From NCBI GenBank assembly GCA_004764695.1, contig SMSO01000034.1, positions 4,100,501 to 4,164,500 on the forward strand: a stretch of DNA of 64,000 nt. The letters are read 5' to 3'. The notes beneath the pieces are model-generated. The model ran no database searches and was not told where the DNA came from. It saw only the letters and a program-made list of their open reading frames with translations. Positions 41,650 through 52,640 of this stretch are shown here, in pieces. The stretch is from Schizochytrium sp. TIO01. Taxonomy: Eukaryota; Sar; Bigyra; Thraustochytrida; Thraustochytriidae. Both the position numbers and the translations under genes were made by a program. How positions within the stretch are numbered: the first letter of the stretch is position 1; the number at the start of each line of letters is the position of its first letter.

Positions 41650-43398
41650 AAATTCGACTCGTAAGCTTCGTTTGAAATCCTCGGGTGACGAACGTGCAAT
41701 GGCGTTCATCACATCATCTACAAGACTCTCTCTGCGAATGCGAATCCTGAAACTGCTTGGAGATCGTACAGGAATGCCATGACGCGTTTGCAGTGCAGCT
41801 GCATGCGAGTATTGCTGCACGCGAGCTTCAAGTTGCAAAAGACGCGCCTTGCTCCCGGGATCAAGCATGAACGAATTGTCACAGAAGGAATTTCTGCGAC
41901 CACTGTCCAAAGGTTGCCCGGTTGCATCAAAGTGATCTTCAAGCCATGCACGTAGATCGTCACGAAGGAACAATGAGTCCTCTGTTGCAAGCTCATTCAC
42001 AGCACTGTTATAGAACTCCGTATAGTCGTCTATAAAGCGTACCTTAGCAGACTCATTAGCTTCATGGAGCTCTCGGAGAAGAAGGACGCCTTCCTCTAGG
42101 TAGGCGTAATTAACCCTGGCACCGCTGTCTGCGCCCATTGTAGCTGCCAAGGTAATGTACATTTGTGTTTGAGTTACTAAACGGGAAAGATATTCGTTAG
42201 AGCACCGATTCCGCAGAAACCAGCGCAGGTGTGCACGAGCGACTGGCGACCCCTTAATGAGACTTTTAAGAAGGTGAGATTCTGTTCCAAGCATATCTGG
42301 GTCATATTGAAAGGCCTCATACTCAAGTGCTACAAGAGGCACGATGATGCGTCGTTTATTACTGCGCGTATACGGATAACCTAGCTGCGAAGCAAGAGAT
42401 TGAAGTGCGTTTCTCAGCGCGTTATCCACTAGACCCTCCTCGTCCTCCACTGAAGCAAGCACCTCAAACATCTCTACAGCCTTGGCCAGGTCAGGCTCCT
42501 CATCGCCTGTGCGAAAAATTGCAATCAGGTGAAAAGGGTCACTAAACACAGCGCCCACACGGCGAATTAATGGTCTCAAGGTCTCAATAGAGCCATCAAG
42601 GGCTGCAACTAAGCTTTTGAACTCTTCAATGCTTGCCACACTGCCTGAGATTGGCGGGTCCTCAGGTTCCGGGACTGGTCTTATAGGTTCTGTTACCGGT
42701 TGTGGCAATGATCTGGCTTCGGTAGGTTCTGCAGACTTGTTTGAAGAAGAACTGTGTGGCACTGGTGCCGACATGGTGGTATCAGAATCATTCATAGATG
42801 GATTAAATGGCTGGCCGGCTTCTGCGCTGTTTGCAAGGCTAGTTGCAGTATTCGCGACAGTACCCTGATCCGATTGTGACGAAGATGCAGCCGTGCTGGT
42901 TGGAGCAGCGATAGGTGCCATTATGGATGTGTCCGCTTCGTCGTCTGAAACGTGATCATCTGCGACGGACATTTCTTCGTCATCGTTATTATCACCGTCG
43001 TTAGTTCTGTCTTCGCCACCATTTCTGTGATGGCGTTCACTTTCCCTTGCGGACTGCGTGGTACTCTGATTAGGTCCCATCCCCAGAGCATGAATCGTTG
43101 CAGCTGCAGCTGCATTGGGGCTCGCTCCAGATGCTACAAGGCGAGCAAAATGCTCTTGAAATGCCTTCGCATACTCCTCATTATCTGCAAACGTTCTTGG
43201 CGCAGGTGTCCTTGAAGCTTGACTGCCACTATTGTCAGCACAACTAGGAGAACTCAGGGGTGTTGAAGAAACTGATGAACTTGAAGCCCTGGCCTGCTCC
43301 GTGTTCGGCGACGCCGAGGCAACCGCCGATCCGGTCTGTTCGGATACGTCTTGACCGCCGCCGTCCTCGCGCCCATCGCCGTTCTCGTCCACCTCCAT
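41650..43398 (-). CDS. HECT ubiquitin ligase, N-terminal part up to a frame break
   Basis: The ATG at 43396-43398 lies in a strong context (ACCATGG on the minus strand). Residues 1-225 are low complexity, rich in Ser, Ala, Asp and Asn, with one helical block (YAKAFQEHFARLVASG). Residues about 245-580 form the helical region typical upstream of UBE3A-type HECT domains, including FSDPFHLIAIF, VALEYEAFQYDP and the start of the HECT N-lobe, RIRIRRESLVDDVMNAIARS. The last in-register residues are RSLRVEF, where the family continues with a GEQGVDEGG-type block. In this frame the text after TTT turns into Arg-rich nonsense and ends at a stop at 41545, whereas the +1 frame carries the expected continuation. 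The family assignment is from the HECT part; a UBE3A AZUL zinc domain is not visible. Confidence 0.78.
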
Positions 43399-43551
43399 GG
43401 TCCCTGGCGAAGGAAGGCCGCTCCTGACCGAAGACAACAAGTCCAAAGCTTGCAGCGTTTTCCGTTCTGCCGCTGTTGTGTCACTAATTAACCGTGCTTC
43501 AATTTCGCCCTTTTCGATGATCTTTCTTCTTCTTTTCTTTGGTCCTTCTGT
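43399..43551 (-). other. Open, ATG-less upstream extension of the HECT frame
   Basis: The HECT reading frame stays open for 51 codons above the first ATG and reads like protein: PKKRRRKIIEKGEIEARLIS, then TTAAERKTLQALDLL. PKKRRRK resembles a classical nuclear localisation signal. A stop lies at 43552-43554, overlapping TAGACAG, which could serve as a splice acceptor. It suggests a missing upstream exon, another frame break, or a non-ATG start. I could not find the exon. Confidence 0.4.
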
Positions 43552-44331
43552 CTACTTTTATTATGGGACAGAATAAAATTTCAGATTTTCATTGCTGTTT
43601 TCCGGTCAAAATAAACATGAGAGCGTTGAAGATCGGAGACTTCAATCCAGACCAAGCGAGAATTGGTTGCGACCACGTTGAGGACTGCATTTGAGAGAAT
43701 CCGTGCTGAGTCGCGAACTTGCCAAACTAAGACTTAACACAGCCTTGATCGGTCTCTAATGTATCGACGTTGCACCAGGTATTACCAAAACCTTGTTTGA
43801 TAGAGATGGCTTCTCTGTGATTCACCGTCTCTCACTCTACTAGGCGTGTAGCTAGCTACTACTACTGCTACTACCTATACCCGCCTTCTATTCTGACAAG
43901 GACAAGTGGGTTAAAATATAGATAGCCTACTTGTTCTGATAATACTTCACTTGTTTGGTTTGGGGATAAAGAGAGCTATATTTCTTTCCTCTGCTCAAGT
44001 AACTTAAAGTGTTAAAAAAATTTAAGCATAAAAAATCATTTAATAGAATTTAAATAATAATGATAATAATATTGAAGAAGGCGATTGATCGATCAAATTG
44101 ATCTAAAGACTCAACTCGACTGATCTTGGCACCTCCTCGCGCTGCTCTGCAGGATCCGCATCTACATCCTCTTCTGGCCGCAGCCGCCCACATCTCTCAC
44201 GGCCGGTTTGTTTACTGCTGTTGGAAGGTATCAGGCGAAGAAGAAGAAGGAGAAGGAGAAGCAGAAGCAGAAGAAAGCGACTCAGCTTTGTACCTTGCCG
44301 GTCAACCTTCGCGTTACTTCGCTTGAAAACC
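43552..44331. other. Divergent promoter region
   Basis: Spacer between the HECT gene (minus) and the ankyrin gene (plus). It has ACT/GCT triplet steps near 43850-43880, AT-rich DNA near 44010-44080 and an AGA/GAAGC purine repeat at about 44238-44276 in the ankyrin gene 5' region. A longer frame from 44221 would add an Arg-run leader but has no ATG. Confidence 0.45.
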
Positions 44332-45411
44332 ATGGAGGTGCTTGACCCCGTGGTCCGGACGCTTCGGGAGTGCGGAATTGAAATTTTGGAGCCCCGTCAA
44401 CAGAAATCGCTCACGCCCATGCATAGAGCTGTCGTCCTTGGCCAAGTGGATCGCCTTGAAGAGTTTAGGGATGATCTCAACGCTCGCGATTGCTTTGGAT
44501 ATACTCCTCTTCATCTTGCCGTACTTTGCGGAAATCTTGATGTAGTCAAAGATCTTGTGGCCTTGAAAGCAGATATCGATGCTCAAGACAAGACTGTGGA
44601 AGGGTACACTCCTCTGCACATTGCTTGCAAAGAAGGTAATTGCGCAATTGCAGATGCTCTCGCAGCAGGGGATTTCGACCCGAATATGGCTTCGAGAAGA
44701 CATGGGTCCGCCTTGCATCTTGCGATCCGAGCGCAGAACTCATGGCTTGTAAAATGGCTAGTCAATAGTCGGAATGCGAATGTAAATGCTAAGGATAGCA
44801 GTGGTCGCCGACCTCTGCACCTTATATCACTAGATCCTATGCTCTTCGGTAAACCCTTCAAGAAGAATGACATAACCCACGAACTTGTCTCGGCCTTGTG
44901 CATGGGATCTTCAAAGCTCAGCGTAGATGTGTTGGATAATGATGGGTGTACGCCGCTACATTACGCAGCGATGACTGGTAATGCACCAGTGGTGATAGCA
45001 CTGCTGAAGCTCAAAGCGGATGTGAATCTTGCGGATCCAAATGGACGCACTGCGTTGCATTATGCCGTTTGTGGAGAAACTGTAGCCACAGATTCGGGCG
45101 CAGAGTCGTGCGTGAGCCTCCTCATTGCAGGAGGTGCCAAACTCAGGGTTCGAGATAAGCTTGGCCAAACGCCCGAGGATGTCATTGAAGTATTGCTCAC
45201 CTCGAGGGTGTGGCGTGCGCGTGAAATGACCGTGCTTAAGCTGGCTTTGACCCGTTTAGTAAAAGCGTACGAGGCCGGTGTAAAAGCAGCCGATGCTGAG
45301 CGCGCTTCAGCAGCTGCCGCAGAGGAATTGCTCAGACAAGAGGACGAAGAGTCTCTCGCACGCACAAATTCCACAGGGTCGTCGCGCAAATCTTCAGGGA
45401 AACGCAAGTAA
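44332..45411 (+). CDS. Ankyrin-repeat protein
   Basis: A 359-aa protein from an ATG in an excellent context (AACCATGG). About six to seven ankyrin repeats span residues 25-290. Clear repeat cores are GYTPLHLAVLCGNLDVVKDL, GYTPLHIACKEGNCAIADAL, GSALHLAIRAQNSWLVKWL, CTPLHYAAMTGNAPVVIALL, and GRTALHYAV. One repeat (around GRRPLHLISLD) carries an insert. Ankyrin repeats bind proteins; there is no second domain, so a partner-binding role is all that can be said. The C-terminal 60 residues are Ala/Glu-rich helix followed by a Ser/Arg/Lys tail. Single exon, no signal peptide. Confidence 0.85.
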   Translation: MEVLDPVVRTLRECGIEILEPRQQKSLTPMHRAVVLGQVDRLEEFRDDLNARDCFGYTPLHLAVLCGNLDVVKDLVALKADIDAQDKTVEGYTPLHIACKEGNCAIADALAAGDFDPNMASRRHGSALHLAIRAQNSWLVKWLVNSRNANVNAKDSSGRRPLHLISLDPMLFGKPFKKNDITHELVSALCMGSSKLSVDVLDNDGCTPLHYAAMTGNAPVVIALLKLKADVNLADPNGRTALHYAVCGETVATDSGAESCVSLLIAGGAKLRVRDKLGQTPEDVIEVLLTSRVWRAREMTVLKLALTRLVKAYEAGVKAADAERASAAAAEELLRQEDEESLARTNSTGSSRKSSGKRK

Positions 45412-46065
45412 TGAAAAACCAACCATTCTGCCCTCCATTACTGCGTCTACAAACCACCACAATAATGAAAAGCAACGTGAATCATGGATACAACTAGTTT
45501 GTAAGACCGCTGTTTCAAGATCTGTCAGTCTGTAGAGGTCAAAAAAGTCTTTTTGTGGCTGTTAAAGCATAATTGTGACAGCATATTGAGAGGAAAGCAT
45601 CTGCCCATCCCTTTTAGTTACTTAACCTTAATCTTGCTTGTCATGTATTCAATTTTATATAATCCAAGTAAATATATAGGTCATTGGACCAAGACTCAAT
45701 TTGAAGTATATTATTTAACATTTATTGTTGCGCAGGATAGTTGATATTTCACAATCCCATTTCATCGTCAGATAGAATTCAACATCTTGGTGGAGGCCAT
45801 TTTCATTATAAGTAAAATATTGATTTAGTAACAATAAGAAGTGGAATTCAGCGCTTCACTCGAATCGCCAAAAGGTCTCTTGATGGGCTCAACTAATAAA
45901 TGCAGGGAAACAAACGCAAAACTTGAGTGAGCTTTTTTTGTTGGTTTATCGACACTGCGATGGAGTATAAGAAAATTCACAGTGCATTTCTAATAACTTC
46001 GCTAGCCAGTCTTACTTCAGAAAACAACATGTTATTCATGGATGTTGCTGCTGTGAAGAATCTAT
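45412..46065. other. Convergent 3' spacer
   Basis: AT-rich spacer between the ankyrin gene and the Maf gene. Nothing further seen. Confidence 0.5.
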
Positions 46066-46740
46066 TCAGGCAACCTTCTTGAGCAGATCCTGAGTCATCT
46101 TGACAGGCATGCCCTGGACACTCTCAAACTCGCCTTCAAGGTCACCAAGGTAGGGTTCAAGCAGAGGATCTTCAGCAACAAAAGACCCCGCGCAATACAT
46201 GATATCACCCTTGGCAATAAGAGCATCTGCAACGTCATCCGGAATGGGCTTGAAGAACTGTTTAGCCACATCAACGCCATTGGCACGCTCACCAGTTTTA
46301 AGGTTAGTCACAACGAGACCAGTAGTGCACTCGGCAGGCTTGCCGTTTGCACCGTAGCTTTGCAGATGAGATTTAGCCTGAGCCACATCTTCAGGTTTCT
46401 CGCGAATGGTACCATCAAAGACGATGACTTGATCTGCACAGATGAGTAAATCTGGCTTTGCAGAACCCTCAGGTTTGGCATCGAGAATCTCTAGCAGACG
46501 GTCAGTCTTCGCCTGGGCAATTGCAGTGACGAGTTCATGGGGGTCTTCCCTGCGAATAGCCTTTTCGTCGATATCAGGGGCAATCTGCTCAGGAAAGAGC
46601 GTGAAGCCCTCCGGAAGGGTGCCCGCCACGAGTTTCGCGCGCCATTTCGACGATGAGCCTAGCATGACGGTCTTGACGGAGGCAGGTTCCGAAGAAGGCG
46701 GTTGGGCAGAGACTCCCGAGGTTTCGTTAGCGTCGCTCAT
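46066..46740 (-). CDS. Maf/Ham1-like nucleoside triphosphate pyrophosphatase (Maf family)
   Basis: A 224-aa Maf-family protein. Maf enzymes hydrolyse non-canonical or pyrimidine nucleoside triphosphates to monophosphate and pyrophosphate, a house-cleaning role in the cytosol; the animal relative is the N-terminal half of ASMTL. Seen: TVMLGSSSKWRAKLV at 24-38, matching the start motif with Ser and basic residues that bind phosphates; PDIDEKAIRREDPHELV with the DEK motif; LLICADQVIVFDGTIREKP with the catalytic Asp (the usual Thr after it is Gln here); and a late CAGSFVAEDPLLEPYLGDLE region. Length is close to the usual 190-220 aa. The first 20 residues are disordered. Substrate preference cannot be read from sequence. 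Confidence 0.82.
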   Translation of the reverse strand: MSDANETSGVSAQPPSSEPASVKTVMLGSSSKWRAKLVAGTLPEGFTLFPEQIAPDIDEKAIRREDPHELVTAIAQAKTDRLLEILDAKPEGSAKPDLLICADQVIVFDGTIREKPEDVAQAKSHLQSYGANGKPAECTTGLVVTNLKTGERANGVDVAKQFFKPIPDDVADALIAKGDIMYCAGSFVAEDPLLEPYLGDLEGEFESVQGMPVKMTQDLLKKVA

Positions 46741-49233
46741 TGTGCTCGTTCCTGTGATTTCAGACGTTCTTAAGGAGGCTGAGATTGAAGTTACGAGACT
46801 ATCGAAGTGACCTCTGTTCTATATGAGATATTTCATAGAAATTGCAAAGAAATTCGCCACACGTAAGTGATCAAAACAATTTCATAAATTTAAGTGCAAC
46901 GCAAAGATGAAGCTGAGTGGAATTGGGGTTGTGCCTTCACGCCCTGCATCGGTTCCTTAGGCTTGGATGGCAGGCAATCAATGTCGAGTGTGCGCGTTTT
47001 GCGCGTTTCCTCGTGCTTTAAAAAGAAACAAGAATATGAACTCTAAAAAAAGACCATTTTCTTGAGATTCGACTGATCAATAGAACTAACAAGATGAGCA
47101 AATTTGCAAATATTCATGCAATCTGAGGTTGCGATACGTCAAAAGCGTTTCGATTCCGCCAACCCAATGGAGAGAAATCTAATCGCCGGGGATTCTCGCA
47201 ATATACTCTCTTATTCTGGTGCATTATGCATAAGCACTTTAGCCGGAGTTCTAGAATCGCAAGCTAGTCTTCTGGGTCTCCTATTTCTGCACAGCCCACA
47301 TCCACGGATTCCTTACCACACAAAGCAAATGAAATGTTTGAAGGTTGATGAGTTCAATCGTATGTCCTTGAAGCGGACTTGCGGCTGCACGATCCTTAGC
47401 AGTTCTCGGACCCTTTCCCGCGGTGAGTGCGATGTTCTATGTGCTGTTCTGAAAAGCTTTTGTGAAGTTTGATTGCCACAGCAATAAATTTTAATCCACC
47501 ATCGATCCAAGTACTGCTGCAGAAATCATACCGTGACACAGTCTAGTTGTTACAGAAATTTCAGTAGATTCTTCTTAAAGAAGGAGGCACTAGCATCGAG
47601 AGCAGCATCAAATTTGTTCGTCGCGCCTCGGACGACAGCCGTCATAGATTGCTGCCAGTAAACTTGGGTAAATTATTTGTAAAAATGTTCATTGATTAAC
47701 AGGTACCTACCTATAGTACTTTGGTAGGCATGCAGGTACTCGATTTGTTTTTATTCTCATTCCAAGTGGAGAGTCTCTTTCCTTATGATGTGGTGATACG
47801 AACCATCACATAATTAAAGCGATAGATCCTAGATTCTCAACCAACAAACTCTCCGAGCTCTAGAGACGCACTTCCACGCTCGTCTTATTTCGCAACATGC
47901 CTGAAACGAGCTCAGACTGCTTAAACGGCCCTAAGATAATCATAATAATCATCATCATCGATAACAAAGCTCTCTTTCTGTTTACCCTTTAGATTTATTT
48001 ATCCATTAAGAATAAAGCGGCACCAGTACATACTTTACCTCCTTTTTACCTACTAAGAAATACAAAGAAAGAGCGCTGTTTCGGAATTGTGCGGCGCCGA
48101 GCCCACCCCAACCCTCGTGTTGCTATCACGCTGAGCACTATGGGCATCACTCCAATTACAGTGGTTGTGCTGCGGCTGAGGCTATACTCTACTGTGTGGT
48201 TTGTATACTTCACTTTGCGTGGAGATCGCACAAATGGAGTATTCCTTACTACCTACTCCCTGCTTTTGCTTGCTTGATTTATATATAGCTGTTGCAGAGT
48301 ATCCGTCTGTCGGTAGAAATAGCTCGCATCTTGGTCATTCGGACTCTTGCTCGTTTCTGCGTTGCTGCTTTTGCATTGGACAGGTTTATCTGATGATCAC
48401 CAACGGGGAGAGCGCCTGATTGCTTGCACACGCTGGTTTTCAGCCCTGCCTCATTGGTTGGGTTGCTCAAAGCTAATTAGATTGTTTGGCTGGGTTGTTT
48501 CCTCAGTTAAGAAGGTGACGGAAAGCAACGGATGCTCTTAATCCATTTGATCAATTGACAACATCAACAAACGGAAGCAGAAACGAAGAAGCAGTGGAAC
48601 TGCGATGTTTGTAAAATTAAAATTACACAAAGCAAGCATAGGCGAATGACATATACACAAACACAAACAAAACAAACGAACGAACGAACGAACGAACAGG
48701 TAATAAGAAGCACATAAACATTAGTTTTATTTACTCATAAAATGAGGTTTCTCTTTATAATCAAAATTACTTAGTGAGTCATTCTACTGCGTATGAATAA
48801 ACAAAAATAAAACAAAGGACCATTGACGAAGAGAAGAAAGAAAAAAGAAAAAGAAGACAGGCCTACCTACACTGAGTAGAACAAAGCGATAGAAGATTAA
48901 AATGAAAGAAAGAAAGAAAGAAAGTATAAGAATGAATGAGGGAAAGTATGAGAGAGAAGGAAAGAGGATGAATGAATGAGTGAGTGATCACCATCAATGA
49001 AGGAGAGAATAGAGAATAGAGTAGAATAGAATAGAATAGATAGAGTAGAGAATAGCTAGAATAGATAGGAAGTTAGCTTACGAGGTAAATTAGAGAAGTA
49101 ATAGGAGCGAAAAGTTGATTGATGCCTGTTTTACTCTCGAATTAGTTGGCCTGGCTCGCTTGCAAATCAGTTTCGACTTGCGGCTGTTGCCTCGCGACCC
49201 TTGCGACGGAACAGCAGATAACCTTTTGACACG
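46741..49233. other. Long spacer with simple repeats upstream of the ThrRS gene
   Basis: Divergent region between Maf (minus) and ThrRS (plus). Seen: the 12-mer GGTACCTACCTA at 47702-47713, a (GAAC)n array near 48675-48698, GAAA steps near 48905-48926, and AGAAT steps at 49007-49066 within a long purine-rich stretch (48830-49070). A plus-strand frame of 118 codons from an ATG at 47116 to 47472 has no recognisable domain and I leave it uncalled. The purine-rich stretch is presumably the ThrRS promoter or 5' UTR. Confidence 0.5.
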
Positions 49234-51705
49234 ATGTCTGACCACGATGCCCTCGCTGCGGAGCTGGAACAGCTCCGCAAGCGCATGGAAGAGATCGAGA
49301 TTGCCATGAGCTCTGGCTGCGGCCATGACCACGGCGCCGAAGAGCCCAAGGCCGTCAAGGCCCGCACAGAGAACGCCCGTATGACGAAGAGTGCTGGCGC
49401 TGAGATTGGAGCAAACGAGGGCCGTCTTGGTGGCAAGTTTTCTTTCAAGGAAAACCCCGAGTTCATCGCGAACCGTCTCGCCAAGTACGAGGAGCTTAAG
49501 GCTGCCAAGGATGAGGAGCTGCAGAAGATGCCTCGCGAGGCCATCAAGGTCACTCTTCCTGACGGTGCTGTTGTGGATGGTACATCTTTCGAAACCTCCC
49601 CCATGGACATCGCGACCGGCATCAGCGTCGGTCTCGCCGCCAACTGCGTTGTTGCCAAGGTCTTCTACACCCGCCGCGTCGGCAACCACGTAGAGATCGC
49701 TGACAGCTCTGGCTTTGAGGACGATGACAACGACGACGAGGAAGAGGTAAACAAGGGCGAGCTCTGGGACATGGAGCGCCCGCTTGAAGGTGACTGTAAG
49801 CTGGAGCTCCTCAAGTTTGGAGACCGCGAGGCCAACATGGTCTTCTGGCACTCTTCCGCACACATCCTCGGAGAGTGCATTGAGTGCCAGCTCGGATCGC
49901 ACCTTACGGTTGGACCTCCCATTGACCCTGGATTTTACTACGATACCTACGTGGGCGGGGAGGGTCTCGAGTCTAAGAAGATCACGGAGCTTGAGAACAA
50001 GGCCAAGAAGGTTATCAAGGAAAAGCAGAAGTTCGAGCGTATCGTGCTCACCAAGGAGGAGGCACTCGAGTTGTTCAAGGAAAACCCGTACAAGGTGTCA
50101 ATCATCACGAACAAGGTCAAGGACGGAAGCCTGACTACGGCTTACAGGTGCGGACCTCTGATCGATTTGTGTATGGGACCCCACATTCCTCACACTGGCA
50201 AGGTTAAGGCGTTCGAACTGACCCAAGCAACAACTGCATTCTGGCTGGGATCCACAAATAACGACTCGCTGCAGCGTATCTACGGTATCTCATTCCCGGA
50301 TAAGAAGCTTCTGACGGAGCACAAGGAGTTCATGAAGCAAGCTGCTGAGAATGACCATCGCAAGAAGGGCGTGGAGCAGGACCTCTTCTTCTTCCACGAC
50401 TACAGCCCTGGAAGCTGCTTTTTCAAGCCCCGCGGAGCCCGCATCTACACCACGTTGCTTGAGTTCATGCGCGAGGAGTACAAGAAGCGTGGATATACTG
50501 AGGTCGTTACGCCTAACATCTTCAACTCCAAGCTCTGGCAGGTGTCTGGCCACTGGGAGCACTACAAGGACGACATGTTTACATTTCAAGACGGAGACAA
50601 GGAAACTTTTGGCCTCAAGCCCATGAACTGCCCCGGCCACTGCCTCATGTTCGCCAACTCGAAGCACTCCTTCCGCGAGCTGCCTCTTCGCCTCGCAGAC
50701 TTTGGTGTCCTGCACCGTAACGAGGCCAGTGGAGCGCTCTCAGGCCTGACCCGCGTGCGTCGCTTCCAGCAGGATGATGGTCATATCTTCTGCGCAAAGG
50801 AGCAACTCGAGGGTGAGCTCTTGGGCGCGCTTAACTTCATGAAGCACGTGTACGAGACTTTCGGCATGACTTACAAGCTTGAGAGATCTACGCGCCCCAA
50901 GAAGGCAGTAGGACTCGAAACGGCCGAGGGTGTCGAACTCTGGGATTACGCAGAGAACTCGCTTGCCAAGGTCCTCGATGAGTTTGCCGGAGCCGGAAAC
51001 TGGCGCGACAACCCCGGTGATGGTGCCTTCTACGGCCCCAAGATCGATATCAAGGTCATGGATAGCATGCGCCGCGTGCACCAGTGCGCCACGGTGCAAC
51101 TCGACTTCCAGCTGCCCAAGCGCTTTGATCTGAGCTTCCAGACTGCTGATGGCTTTGACCGCCCTGTTATGATCCACCGTGCCATGCTTGGATCGGTCGA
51201 GCGTATGATTGCTGTGCTTACCGAGCACTTCAAGGGCAAGTGGCCCTTCTGGCTCTCGCCGCGCCAGGCCATTGTCATCCCCATCCACCCGGATCACAAC
51301 GAATTCGCTGAGGAGGTTCGCCAGCGCCTTCACGATGCTGGTATCTTCTGTGACGCTGATACCTCGAAGGGTAAGACCCTCAACAAGAAGATTCTCCTCG
51401 CACAGCATGCTCAGTACAACTTCATGCTCGTCGTTGGACCCACCGAGAAGGAGACTGACTCCGTCAATATTCGTACCCGCCTCGACCGCAAGCTTGGCAT
51501 CAAGACTGTCACTGAGACCATCGAGCTCTTCACCAAGTGGAAGACTGAGCGCACTCTTATCACCGAGCCGGAGCCCACTGCCGAGGAGCTCGAGCGTGCC
51601 GCAGCTCTGGCCGCCAAAGGCAAGAGCCGTAACCAAAAGGGCAAGAAGCAAGAGCCCAAGAAGGACGACGCAGAGGCACCCGCTGCACCTGCCGCTGAGG
51701 AGTGA
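49234..51705 (+). CDS. TARS1: Threonyl-tRNA synthetase, cytosolic type
   Basis: An 823-aa enzyme that charges tRNA-Thr. Order of domains: an N-terminal extension; a TGS domain near 100-155 (KVTLPDGAVVDGTSFETSP); the editing domain with HSSAH near 206-210 and CMGPH near 313-317, the HxxxH and CxxxH residues that clear mischarged Ser; the class II catalytic core with the zinc Cys in MNCPGHC near 464; motif 2 around VLHRNEASG and RVRRFQQDDGHIFC; motif 3 around AMLGSVERMIAVL; and a C-terminal anticodon-binding domain. A Lys-rich tail (about 790-823) follows. The start is in a strong context. Codon use is strikingly GC-ending compared with neighbours, which suggests a highly expressed gene and creates long meaningless frames on the opposite strand. 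A mitochondrial signal is not seen at this start. Confidence 0.97.
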   Translation: MSDHDALAAELEQLRKRMEEIEIAMSSGCGHDHGAEEPKAVKARTENARMTKSAGAEIGANEGRLGGKFSFKENPEFIANRLAKYEELKAAKDEELQKMPREAIKVTLPDGAVVDGTSFETSPMDIATGISVGLAANCVVAKVFYTRRVGNHVEIADSSGFEDDDNDDEEEVNKGELWDMERPLEGDCKLELLKFGDREANMVFWHSSAHILGECIECQLGSHLTVGPPIDPGFYYDTYVGGEGLESKKITELENKAKKVIKEKQKFERIVLTKEEALELFKENPYKVSIITNKVKDGSLTTAYRCGPLIDLCMGPHIPHTGKVKAFELTQATTAFWLGSTNNDSLQRIYGISFPDKKLLTEHKEFMKQAAENDHRKKGVEQDLFFFHDYSPGSCFFKPRGARIYTTLLEFMREEYKKRGYTEVVTPNIFNSKLWQVSGHWEHYKDDMFTFQDGDKETFGLKPMNCPGHCLMFANSKHSFRELPLRLADFGVLHRNEASGALSGLTRVRRFQQDDGHIFCAKEQLEGELLGALNFMKHVYETFGMTYKLERSTRPKKAVGLETAEGVELWDYAENSLAKVLDEFAGAGNWRDNPGDGAFYGPKIDIKVMDSMRRVHQCATVQLDFQLPKRFDLSFQTADGFDRPVMIHRAMLGSVERMIAVLTEHFKGKWPFWLSPRQAIVIPIHPDHNEFAEEVRQRLHDAGIFCDADTSKGKTLNKKILLAQHAQYNFMLVVGPTEKETDSVNIRTRLDRKLGIKTVTETIELFTKWKTERTLITEPEPTAEELERAAALAAKGKSRNQKGKKQEPKKDDAEAPAAPAAEE

Positions 51706-52640
51706 GGATTCTCTCGAGATGTATCCATTCGCAATACCTCACAACCACAGCCCTAGCAACCTATGCAAAAAGAGAAAAACCTGACTTATTTTCACTCCTG
51801 TGATGAATTTTTTACCTATTTCATGTATCTTCTACTTGTTGATGCTTTGAAACAAAGCAAAGCAAAGCAAGCACGCGCATCGATCAAACAACCAGTTGAT
51901 GGAAAACTGCAACATAAGGATAGTTCTGTTGATGATTTTCCCGAATAACACTAATTCTTCGTTCTCCGTTTCTCTTTTTTTCAAAACACTTATGAACAAC
52001 AGTCAAATTAATTCTTTAAAAGCATAGTGACACTATCATAGGTGAGAGTGAGATGTTCAACAGTGAATCTGCCAGTAAGTGATACTTTAGTTCACCAACT
52101 ACAGATACATATAGCACGTTTAAAAGTAAATGACAACATAAGTTTCCGAAAGCAAACTCTAACCTTGCCAGATTATCGTTTCATCTACCGATGTACTATG
52201 TAACATTTAAAAAAAGAGCATCGCTTCTCTTTGCATGCTTTGCCGATGCTTCTTAGCAATATGTGTGAGTGAAGAATCTGTGTTTAGTCTTTTTTCAGAA
52301 CGTTTGTTTGGAGTGCCACACCAGAAGCAATTCGTAAATAGAGTGCATTGTGGAAAAGTGTAAACATGAGATCTAGAATGAGAAGGCAGGAAAGCTCAAA
52401 ACTTCGTTTGAAAAAGTAACTAGATGGTTATTTTTTTGGCTGGGTTTATTCGTTTGAGTTCAAAGCATTAAAGGCACAACAGATACACACGCGAATGCAT
52501 GGGCAATATTAGAGACTAGGCAAGCAAGCAAAAGCGCTGCTTGTGGTTTTGCAAGCAGTCGAGGCAGGAGATGTACGTACAGACAGCCTGCCACACATCC
52601 ACAATAGGAAGCACTTTTCGTAAAATCCTAAAGAAAAGAT
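51706..52640. other. Convergent 3' spacer
   Basis: AT-rich spacer between ThrRS and the METTL13 gene with a short AAAGC repeat near 51853-51870. No gene seen. Confidence 0.5.

Noticed and set aside
47116-47472. 118-codon plus-strand frame upstream of Maf
   Set aside because: No domain and mixed composition; not enough evidence to call a gene, though a small lineage-specific gene is possible.
49090-49902. 270-codon minus-strand frame antisense to the ThrRS N-terminus
   Set aside because: It lies opposite a well-supported conserved gene; the frame arises from the GC-ending codons of ThrRS.
50740-51651. 303-codon minus-strand frame antisense to the ThrRS core
   Set aside because: Same reason: opposite conserved catalytic and anticodon-binding domains, with Leu/Glu/Val-rich text typical of an antisense shadow.
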